Positions 1-5,055 of a DNA stretch of 5,260 bases are shown here, one piece after another. Position 1 is the first letter of the stretch; each line of letters starts with the position of its first letter. Below the pieces are notes generated by a model, which was given only the letters and a program-made list of their open reading frames with translations, was not told the DNA's origin and ran no database searches. Origin of the DNA: Gemmatimonadaceae bacterium. Lineage in GTDB: Bacteria > Gemmatimonadota > Gemmatimonadetes > Gemmatimonadales > Gemmatimonadaceae. The DNA lies in the NCBI GenBank assembly GCA_025453855.1, contig JALOPO010000204.1, forward strand, positions 1 through 5,260. Reading direction: 5' to 3'. Position numbers and translations under genes: made by a program.

Positions 1-838
1 GCACCTGCGCGCCGCTGCGGAAGCCGCGGAAGTTGGGTGAGTCGAGTTCGTTGGAGCGCGACTTGGTGCGGAAGGCGCCGCCGACCTTGAGCACGAACGC
101 CTGCCCGAACGGGATCGCCAGGTTCGCGCGCCCCGCCCAGTCGCGGTCGCGCGTGGCGCGCGTCTCGCGCGTGATGTCGCGGTAGGCGAAGCGCGTCGGG
201 TCGTCGAAGCGGACGGTGCTCGCCGAGTCGGCACCGGTCACCAGCGGAAGCTCGGGGTTGCGGATGTTGTACGCGTAGTTGAGCCCCGTCTGCCGGAAGC
301 TCATGGTGAGCACGTCGGGACGATCCTCGATCGCGCGCGCGTAGCTCCCGCTCCAGTCGAAGACCAGCCCGCTCGGTCGCGCATGGCGACCCGTGAGCTG
401 CAGCGACGTCATCTGCTGCTCCACGGTGCGCAGGCGCACGTCACGGAGCGCGGTGGCGCCGGTCACGGTGCCGGCCGGGATGACGTTGCCGACCAGCGGA
501 TTGAAGGTCCCGTCCGAGAGCGCGTAGCGCGTGCGATAGCGGATCTCGTCGTCCTCGAAGCGATTCCACATGCCGCGCAGCGCGATCTGGTTGAGCGCCG
601 ACGGCTGCCAGTCGAGCGTCGCGTTCACCCCCTGTCGCGTGCGGCGTACCTGCGGGTAGTCGCGGAGCTCGATGCGCGCCGGCGCGTCCAGCGCGCCATC
701 GTTCGAGACGCCGCGGCAGCCGCTCGGGTTGGCACCCGGTGAGGCGATCGAGAGCGAGCACCACTGCCCTTCCCAGTTCTCGGAGCCACGCCCGTTCTCG
801 GAGGTCGTGCCGCCGAGCGAGAGGCCGAACGCCTCGCG
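1..838 (-). CDS. TonB-dependent receptor, beta-barrel part, continuing in a second frame; runs off the window
   Basis: From about position 838 down to base 1, a different minus frame is open with no stop for about 279 codons and reads as the missing receptor barrel. It begins REAFGLSLGGTTSENGRGSE, followed by NWEGQWCSLSIASPG. It continues with strand-like alternating segments such as GVNATLDWQPSALNQIALRG, GLVFDWSGSYARAIEDRP and ANLAIPFGQAFVLKVGGAF. The aromatic and glycine-rich strands with polar loops suit outer-membrane beta-strands. The first long loop holds two cysteines (GQWC and SGCRG, 15 residues apart) that could form an extracellular disulfide. A full barrel of this family has about 22 strands, so much of it lies left of the window. 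There is no start codon of its own at the junction; it is read as the second half of the gene above, not an independent gene. Confidence 0.8.
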
Positions 839-1745
839 AGGCGTTGAAGTTGCGCGAGCCGTTGATCTCGTTCTGCCCGGTGGCGCCGCTCACGTAGAAC
901 TGCGGCCGCCCCGCCTGCGCGGTGCGCGTGACGAGGTTCACCGTGCCGCCGATCGCGTCGGCGTCCATGTCCGGGAGGAGCGTCTTGCTCACCTCGATGC
1001 GCGCGAGCTGCTCGGCCGGGATCACGTCCATCGGCACGCGCCGCGAGTTCTGCTCGGGGGTGGCGACGCGCTCGCCGTTCACCGAGAGGCCATTGAGATC
1101 GGAATTGATGCCGCGGATCTGCACGAAGCGCCCCTCGCCCTGGTCGCGCACCAGCGCGACGCCCGGGACGCGCTGCAGCGCCTCGGCCAGGTTCTGGTCG
1201 GGGAGGCGGCCAACGAGTTCGTTGTCGATCACGTTGCCGACCACGTCCTGCGCCTTCTGCTGGCTGAGCGCCGCGGCCTGTCCGGCGCGCTGCCCCTGCA
1301 CCGTGACCGTGGCCAGCGTCGTCGACTGCGCCTCGAGGCGGAAGTCGAGCGTGACCACCGCGTCGGCGCGCACGGTGACGGGCCGGGTCTCGGTGCGGAA
1401 GCCGATGTAGCGCACGGTCAGGCGCTGCGTCCCGGCGGGGACGCGCGCGCGGTAGCGGCCGTCGGTGATGGTGACCGCCGCGGCGTCGCGACGCGGCTCG
1501 ATGAAGAGCTGCGCGCCGACGAGCGGGCGCCCACCGGCGTCGGTCACGCGGCCGACCACGGTGCCGTAGGCCTCCACGTCCGGCCGACGGGTGCCGGCGG
1601 CGACGGCGGGCCCCTGTGCGAGCAGGGCGACGGGGGCGGATGCGACGAGCGCGCCCACGACGGGGAGTGTCGCGGCGCGCAGCAGACGACGAACGTTCAC
1701 GGTCCTGATTCCCTGGGTGAGTGACACGGGGAAAGGAACCGTCAT
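441..1745 (-). CDS. TonB-dependent receptor, N-terminal part (signal peptide, regulatory domain, plug); frameshifted
   Basis: Outer-membrane active-transport receptor of the TonB-dependent family; substrate unknown. Numbered from the ATG at 1745, a signal peptide runs about 17-46 (NVRRLLR, then a hydrophobic run to LLAQG). A carboxypeptidase-like regulatory domain spans about 60-137 (GRVTDAGGRPLVGAQ, GRYRARVPAG, YIGFRTETR). The plug spans about 155-275, with GRLPDQNLAEALQRVPGV, RFVQIRGINSDLNG, VIPAEQLARIEVSKTLLPDM and DADAIGGTVNLVTRTA. This wording resembles the Xanthomonas/Caulobacter-type receptor group. A GTG at 1700 is an equally good or better start: it places NVRRLLR at the N-terminus, has AGGGAA 8 nt upstream, and leaves the 1745-1759 palindrome outside the gene. 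After about residue 303 (SRNFNAS) the frame stops looking like a receptor and ends at 441. The true continuation is in another frame, so only about 837-1745 is meaningful here. Divergent from the secreted-protein gene. Family call is firm; integrity is doubtful. Confidence 0.88.
   Translation of the reverse strand: MTVPFPVSLTQGIRTVNVRRLLRAATLPVVGALVASAPVALLAQGPAVAAGTRRPDVEAYGTVVGRVTDAGGRPLVGAQLFIEPRRDAAAVTITDGRYRARVPAGTQRLTVRYIGFRTETRPVTVRADAVVTLDFRLEAQSTTLATVTVQGQRAGQAAALSQQKAQDVVGNVIDNELVGRLPDQNLAEALQRVPGVALVRDQGEGRFVQIRGINSDLNGLSVNGERVATPEQNSRRVPMDVIPAEQLARIEVSKTLLPDMDADAIGGTVNLVTRTAQAGRPQFYVSGATGQNEINGSRNFNASRGVRPLARRHDLRERAWLRELGRAVVLALDRLTGCQPERLPRRLERWRAGRAGAHRAPRLPAGTPHATGGERDARLAAVGAQPDRAARHVESLRGRRDPLSHALRALGRDLQSAGRQRHPGRHRDRRHRAP
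831..842. other. Frameshift point in the receptor gene, at a 12-bp perfect palindrome
   Basis: The two receptor frames meet within GCCTCGCGAGGC, a perfect palindrome. In minus-strand sense the first frame reads ...RNFNAS then loses sense; the second reads REAFGLSLGG. Restoring one CG dinucleotide inside the CGCG core would give an uninterrupted RNFNASREAFGLSLGG, so a 2-base loss (or a 1-base gain) is enough to explain the break. Self-complementary GC-rich sequence is prone both to real slippage and to sequencing or assembly indels, so the sequence alone cannot decide between pseudogene and artefact. Confidence 0.75.
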
Positions 1746-1759
1746 CGGGGTATCCCCGA
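1745..1759. promoter_or_regulatory. 15-bp palindrome upstream of the receptor gene
   Basis: TCGGGGTATCCCCGA has 6-bp perfect arms around a 3-base centre and lies between the two divergent genes, overlapping the ATG at 1743-1745. It could be a regulator site or, in RNA, a small hairpin in the receptor leader. That would fit translation from the GTG at 1700 rather than from the ATG. Function is inferred from position only. Confidence 0.35.
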
Positions 1760-1781
1760 GCGACGGGGTCGTCTTGACATC

Positions 1782-1803
1782 GTCACGCCTCGGTCACGCC
1801 TCC
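1782..1803. repeat. Tandem 11-bp direct repeat in the divergent intergenic region
   Basis: GTCACGCCTCG is followed immediately by GTCACGCCTCC, two copies matching at 10 of 11 bases. The one-helical-turn period places both copies on the same DNA face, an arrangement typical of activator or response-regulator sites. A TTGACA sits just upstream (1774-1779), but no acceptable -10 follows it at 15-19 bp, so I do not call a promoter. The repeat lies 23 bp before the secreted-protein start and about 40 bp upstream of the receptor ATG. Confidence 0.45.
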
Positions 1804-1825
1804 CCTCCCCTTCACCCCGCGCGCC

Positions 1826-2536
1826 ATGTCCATCTCGTCACGCTCTTCGTCCGCTCGCGGCACCACGCCGGGCGCCCGCCTCGCCGCGAGCGCGATGTTC
1901 GCGGTGCTGCTCGTCGGGCCGGTGCTCGCGCAGGCCCGTCCCGCGGCACCGGCACGCGCCACCGTCCCCGCCGGCTGGGTCGTGCGCCCCGACGCCGATG
2001 CCATGGGCCACGGCGATGGCGCCACCGTCTCGTTCGTCGCGATGCAGCCCGGCTGGCACGTCACCACGGGACCGGCCGCGATCCTCTACGACAGCACGCG
2101 TCGCGCGACCGGCAACTGGCGCCTCGAGGCGGTGATCCACCTCTTCGATCCGGGCGCCCGCGCCGAGGGCTTCGGCGTCTTCTTCGGCGGCGCGAACCTC
2201 GCGAGCCCGACGCAGCGCTATGCGTACGCGCTCGTGCGCCGCGACGGCCGCGCCCTGCTCAAGGTCCGCGAGGGCGAGACGACGCGCACCGTGCGCGAGT
2301 GGGCCGCCAACGCCGCCATCCCGCAGTGGAAGCCCGGCCCCAAGGGAGCGAGCGTGCGCTACCCCCTCGTCGTCGAGGCGCGCGGCGATCGCGTGACGGT
2401 GCTCGTGAACAACGTCTCGGTGCTCGACGCCCCGCGCCGCGAGCTCCCCACCGACGGCATCGTCGGCCTCCGCATCAACCACGCGCTCAACGTCCACGTC
2501 GAGACGCTCACGGTCACGCCGCTCGCGGCGCGGTAG
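1826..2536 (+). CDS. Secreted protein of unknown function, probable jellyroll (concanavalin-like) fold
   Basis: 236 residues. An N-terminal signal peptide is clear: basic n-region (RSSSARGTTPGAR), hydrophobic core AASAMFAVLLVGPVLAQA, probable cleavage after AQA near residue 37. The mature part is one domain rich in alternating strands: NWRLEAVIHLFDPGARAEGF, GVFFGGANL, RYAYALVRRDGRALLKVREG, YPLVVEARGDRVTVLVNNVS and a final VGLRINHALNVHVETLTVTP. The order (broadening of a profile, ligand-like RDGR, VEARGDRVTVLVN, then DGIVGLRI) resembles LamG or DUF1080-type (3-keto-glycoside hydrolase-like) sandwich domains, which often bind or cleave sugars. I see no catalytic signature, so no enzyme activity is assigned. 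The ATG lacks a Shine-Dalgarno sequence. It is divergent from the TonB receptor, which suggests but does not prove a shared substrate. It converges on tetR. Existence of the gene is firm; function is unknown. Confidence 0.8.
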   Translation: MSISSRSSSARGTTPGARLAASAMFAVLLVGPVLAQARPAAPARATVPAGWVVRPDADAMGHGDGATVSFVAMQPGWHVTTGPAAILYDSTRRATGNWRLEAVIHLFDPGARAEGFGVFFGGANLASPTQRYAYALVRRDGRALLKVREGETTRTVREWAANAAIPQWKPGPKGASVRYPLVVEARGDRVTVLVNNVSVLDAPRRELPTDGIVGLRINHALNVHVETLTVTPLAAR

Positions 2537-2590
2537 CCGGTGACGTGCGGCGGCCCGGGGAGCGGCGAGTCGCGATCAGCGGTGGGCTGT

Positions 2591-2766
2591 TGCGGAACGG
2601 CGGGCCGCGATGATGCGAAGGGGCGCGACGATGGCGCGAAGAACTGATTGGATGAATGGCTGACGGTGCATGCGGACCTCCCGCGTGCACCGTCAGCAAT
2701 TCCAGTCGTGTTCCTTCGCGCGTGCCTCGCGCTCCCTTCGCATCATCGCGGCCCGCCGTTCCCGCA
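2591..2766. repeat. Giant imperfect palindrome (about 175 nt) between convergent gene ends
   Basis: The outer arms 2594-2622 and 2734-2762 are perfect reverse complements over 29 bases (begins GGAACGGCGGGC, ends GATGATGCGAAGGG). One unpaired base extends pairing to 2591-2595 with 2761-2766. The middle parts, 2623-2658 and 2698-2733, are still clearly related (GCGCGA, then GCGCGAAG, then AAC and TGGA in both). The inner stem 2659-2675 with 2681-2697 is 17 bp with one T-G mismatch. Both outer arms and inner stem share the centre 2678, so the region is one continuous foldback of about 80 bp around a 5-base loop. It fills most of the gap between the secreted-protein stop and the tetR stop. Candidates are a bidirectional terminator, a palindromic dispersed repeat, or a MITE-like element with terminal inverted repeats. 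I see no clear target-site duplication. Confidence 0.85.
2659..2697. terminator. Inner hairpin, possible bidirectional terminator between convergent genes
   Basis: A 17-bp stem (GCTGACGGTGCATGCGG pairing with CCGCGTGCACCGTCAGC, one G-U pair in plus-strand RNA) closes a 5-base loop, ACCTC. It lies 122 bases after the secreted-protein stop and 82 bases after the tetR stop. Strength and position suit a terminator serving both genes, but no T-run follows on either strand. A classical intrinsic terminator is therefore not shown; it may pause polymerase or protect 3' ends instead. Confidence 0.4.
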
Positions 2767-2779
2767 CGGCGCCTGACAC

Positions 2780-3445
2780 TCAGGGCACCGCACGCCAGTG
2801 CGCCTCGATCGGCTCGAAGTAGCGCACCATCATCTGCACCAGCTCGCGCTGCACGGGGCCACGCTGCGCACTCGGCATCGACTGCAGGTGGTCGAGCACC
2901 GCGTGCACCGCCGTCACGCTGATGCTCGCGTGCACGTGCGCGTCGCCCGCGGGCATGCGCGGATTCCGTGCCCGCAGCAGCTCGACGACCATCGCCTCCA
3001 TGTGCGCGTTCATCTCCAGCGCGGCGGGGCTCCGCTGGCCGGTGGTGACGTCGGTCGCGCGACAGACGGCGAAGTAGGCAGGATTCGTCTCGTCGAGCGC
3101 GAGGAAGGCGCGGATCATTCCCTCGAACAGCTCCGTGAGCGGCACCCACGGCTCGGCCAGCCGGCGCGCACTCGCCATCACGCCCAGCGTCTGCCCGAGA
3201 TAGCGCTCGAGCAACCCGTCGACGATCGCCTGCTTGTTCGGGAAGAAGTGGTAGAGCGACCCCACGCTCGATCCCGCCCGCTCGGCGATCGCATTCGTCG
3301 TCGCCGCCTCGAGCCCCACCTCCGAAATCACGGCCTCAGCCGCATCGAGGATCGTCTCCACGCGCTCGCGCCCGCGGCGCTGCACGGGGGCCCGGCGCTC
3401 ACGCGGGTGCTCGTCGGCAACTGGTTGCGTCACAACGGGTTCCAT
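2780..3445 (-). CDS. TetR/AcrR-family transcriptional regulator
   Basis: A DNA-binding repressor, predicted to control the divergent efflux operon. 221 residues from the ATG at 3445, normal for the family. The N-terminal helix-turn-helix spans about 27-75: ERVETILDAAEAVISEVG, then GLEAATTNAIAERAGSS, then the recognition stretch SVGSLYHFFPNKQAIVDGLL, which is the canonical family signature. The rest (about 85-221) is a helical ligand-binding and dimerisation domain (LTELFEGMIRAFLALDETNP, LEMNAHMEAMVVELL, VQRELVQMMVRYFEPIEAHW); the ligand cannot be read. The frame also opens at a GTG at 3487, adding 14 residues. I prefer the ATG because it leaves an ordinary-length tail before the helix-turn-helix, though neither start has a strong ribosome site. 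Its upstream region carries three related palindromic sites, so autoregulation is likely. A drug, bile-salt-like or solvent-type inducer would be usual for this arrangement but is inference. Confidence 0.92.
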   Translation of the reverse strand: MEPVVTQPVADEHPRERRAPVQRRGRERVETILDAAEAVISEVGLEAATTNAIAERAGSSVGSLYHFFPNKQAIVDGLLERYLGQTLGVMASARRLAEPWVPLTELFEGMIRAFLALDETNPAYFAVCRATDVTTGQRSPAALEMNAHMEAMVVELLRARNPRMPAGDAHVHASISVTAVHAVLDHLQSMPSAQRGPVQRELVQMMVRYFEPIEAHWRAVP

Positions 3446-3515
3446 GTCTCGCTCAGCGGGGAGGCTGCCGGGAAGATAGCGCCGCACACGGGCGCCCCGT
3501 CGCCAGGCGGCCAGA

Positions 3516-3543
3516 AGTAGAGAGAGCGCTCGGGTATTGACAA
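3516..3543 (-). promoter_or_regulatory. Possible tetR promoter, overlapping the efflux promoter
   Basis: On the minus strand TTGTCA (3543-3538, 5 of 6 to the -35 consensus) is followed after 16 bp by TCTACT (3521-3516, 4 of 6 to the -10). The -35 box overlaps the plus-strand -35, and the -10 overlaps operator copy 1, which would couple tetR expression to the same repressor. The -10 is weak, so this is tentative. Confidence 0.3.
3518..3533. promoter_or_regulatory. Putative TetR operator, copy 1 (degenerate)
   Basis: TAGAGAGAGCGCTCGG matches operator copy 3 at 12 of 16 positions and is preceded by the same AAG that precedes copy 2 (AAGTAGAG at 3515-3522). Its right half keeps CTC but loses TA. 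It lies upstream of the efflux -35, on the tetR side, where binding would most affect tetR itself. Confidence 0.5.
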
Positions 3544-3564
3544 GTAGAGAACCTACTCTAGAAT
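3537..3564 (+). promoter_or_regulatory. Near-consensus promoter of the tolC-adaptor operon
   Basis: TTGACA (3537-3542, perfect -35) and TAGAAT (3559-3564, 5 of 6 to the -10) are separated by 16 bp in a locally AT-richer stretch. The expected transcription start is near 3571, giving a leader of about 40 nt to the ATG at 3612. A promoter this strong is normally held down by a repressor, and palindromes occupy its spacer and its early transcribed region. Confidence 0.75.
3545..3560. promoter_or_regulatory. Putative TetR operator, copy 2 (in the promoter spacer)
   Basis: TAGAGAACCTACTCTA has perfect 5-bp arms, TAGAG and CTCTA, around 6 bases. It fills the -35/-10 spacer and overlaps the first two bases of the -10, so bound repressor would directly exclude RNA polymerase. 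It is preceded by AAG, as in copy 1. Confidence 0.7.
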
Positions 3565-3576
3565 GTGCCCTGAGTC

Positions 3577-3592
3577 TAGAGAGTACGCTCTA
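3577..3592. promoter_or_regulatory. Putative TetR operator, copy 3 (just after the transcription start)
   Basis: TAGAGAGTACGCTCTA has the same perfect arms and 6-base spacing as copy 2, plus a symmetric GTAC centre, making it palindromic at all but one base pair. The following CTT completes CTCTACTT, the reverse complement of AAGTAGAG. Its start is 32 bp from copy 2, about three helical turns, so two dimers would sit on the same DNA face. It falls at about +6 to +21 of the expected transcript. Confidence 0.7.
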
Positions 3593-3611
3593 CTTACACC
3601 CCGAGTGGCCC

Positions 3612-5051
3612 ATGGCTCCGCAGCCGGCCGAACCCGCCCCCCCTCGTCGCCGCCCCCCGCGCGCCTCAGCGGCGCGCCTCGCCGCGCTCCTCGCACTCCC
3701 CGCCCTCATTGCCGCGCAGGCGCCAGCGACGGCGGCGGCCGCCGCACCGGCCAGCGGCGCCGCATCGCCGCTCGACGCGCTCGTCCGCGAAGGGCTGGCC
3801 GCCAACCCCGCCCTCCGCGCACGCAGCTACGAGATCCGCCGCGACGACGCCGCCGTGCGCGAAGCCGACGGCCGCTGGCTCCCCTCGGCCACCATCAACG
3901 CGCGCAACAGCGCCGTGCGCGGCGCGGTGATCGACCTCGGCACGCTCATCAACCCGGCCTACTCCGCCCTCAACCAGCTCCTCGGCCAGCAGGCCTTCCC
4001 CACCGATCTCGTGCTCCGCCTCCCGCTGCGGCAGGAGGCCACGGTGCGCGTGCAGCAGCCGCTGCTCGAGCCGCGCATCCTCGCCGGCCAGCGCATCGTG
4101 CGCGCGGCACGCGAGGCGACCATCGCCGGTCGTGACGCCGCCCGTCGACAGCTCGCCGCCGACATCCGCCTCGCCTACCTGCAGTACGCACGCGCCGCCC
4201 GCGCCCGCGAGATCCTCGTCGCCACCGTCCCGCTCCTCGACGAGGCCGAGCGCGTCTCGCAGCGGTTGCTCGATGCCGGCAAGGTGACGCCCGACAACGT
4301 GCTCCGCGCACGCGCCGAACGGAGCGCGGTCGTGCAGCAGCGCGACGCGGCGGCGCAGCTCACCGACGCCGCACGCCGCCAGGTGAACCTCCTCGTCGGT
4401 CGCGAGGTCGATGCACCGCTCCCCCTCGTCACCGACAGCACGCTCGGCTTCGAGGCGCGCTTCGCGACGATCGGCGACTCGCTGACGCTCGTGCGGCGCG
4501 CGCTCGGCGCGCGCGAGGAGCTGCGCCAGCTCGACCGCGCGCGCGATGCCGCCAACGGTCAGGCCACCCTCGCGCGCACCGCCTTCCTGCCGAGCGTCGG
4601 CGTGGCACTCGACTACGGCTTCCAGGGGAACACCATTCGCGTCGGCCGCGGCACCGACTTCACCGTCGCCAGCCTGGTGCTCAGCTGGAACCTCTTCAAC
4701 GGCGGACAGGATCGCGCCCGCGTGGAGCAGGCGCGCGCCGAGGCGCAGGCGATCGGCGCGCGCCGCGAGGACGTGGCGCGCCAGATCACGCTGCAGGTGC
4801 AGGTGGCCGAGGATGCCGCGCGCGTCGCACGCACCGCGATCACCACCGCCGGTGATCGCGTGGCATCGGCCACGCGCACCTTCGAGCTCGTGCAGCGCCG
4901 CTTCGCGCAGGGGCTCGCCTCGCAGCTCGAGCTCCTCGATGCGCGCACCGCGCTCACCACCGCGCAGCTCAACCTCGTCGTCACCACCTACGACTTCTAC
5001 GCGCGCGTGACCGAGCTCGATCGCGCCGCGGCCCTCACGCCCACGGAGTGA
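3612..5051 (+). CDS. TolC-family outer-membrane efflux channel
   Basis: Outer-membrane factor that forms a trimeric channel and periplasmic tunnel, joining an inner-membrane pump and its adaptor to the outside. 479 residues, typical length. The signal peptide is at 1-41: basic PRRRPPRASAAR, then LAALLALPALIAAQAPATA. The family's internal duplication is visible. Repeat 1 starts LDALVREGLAANPALRA (54-70), with long helices around 160-260 (ADIRLAYLQYARAARAREIL). Repeat 2 includes LVLSWNLFNGGQDRARVEQA (355-374), the W-LF-GG hallmark, then RRFAQGLASQLELLDARTAL (429-448) and TYDFYARVTELDRA. There is no lipobox, so it is not a NodT-type lipoprotein. I chose the ATG at 3612 with a modest GAG 6 nt upstream. 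The frame extends back to a TTG at 3537, but that TTG is part of the -35 box and the extra 25 residues would be promoter and operator DNA. First gene of an operon with the adaptor 4 nt downstream. Confidence 0.93.
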   Translation: MAPQPAEPAPPRRRPPRASAARLAALLALPALIAAQAPATAAAAAPASGAASPLDALVREGLAANPALRARSYEIRRDDAAVREADGRWLPSATINARNSAVRGAVIDLGTLINPAYSALNQLLGQQAFPTDLVLRLPLRQEATVRVQQPLLEPRILAGQRIVRAAREATIAGRDAARRQLAADIRLAYLQYARAARAREILVATVPLLDEAERVSQRLLDAGKVTPDNVLRARAERSAVVQQRDAAAQLTDAARRQVNLLVGREVDAPLPLVTDSTLGFEARFATIGDSLTLVRRALGAREELRQLDRARDAANGQATLARTAFLPSVGVALDYGFQGNTIRVGRGTDFTVASLVLSWNLFNGGQDRARVEQARAEAQAIGARREDVARQITLQVQVAEDAARVARTAITTAGDRVASATRTFELVQRRFAQGLASQLELLDARTALTTAQLNLVVTTYDFYARVTELDRAAALTPTE

Positions 5052-5055
5052 CCCC

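Noticed and set aside
672..1724. Open 350-residue plus-strand frame opposite the receptor
   Set aside because: Antisense to well-conserved receptor plug sequence; the translation is His/Arg/Ala/Gly-rich without recognisable motifs.
1774..1802. Sigma-70 promoter for the secreted-protein gene from TTGACA at 1774-1779
   Set aside because: No hexamer resembling TATAAT occurs 15-19 bp downstream; the sequence there is C-rich.
1591..2613. Open 340-residue plus-strand frame overlapping the secreted-protein gene
   Set aside because: The translation is Arg/Pro/His-rich and featureless, whereas the overlapping frame at 1826-2536 has a clear signal peptide and strand pattern.
2591..2766. CRISPR array or insertion sequence at the foldback
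   Set aside because: There are only two arms in inverted orientation, no spaced direct repeats, no transposase frame and no convincing target-site duplication.
2656..2922. Small 88-residue plus-strand frame starting in the inner hairpin
   Set aside because: It is built from the palindrome and the antisense of the tetR 3' end; there is no ribosome site and the composition is Pro/Ala/Ser/Arg only.
2514..3149. Minus-strand 211-residue frame across the tetR 3' half and the palindrome
   Set aside because: Overlaps tetR in another frame, shows no family motif, and its end is encoded by the inverted-repeat DNA.
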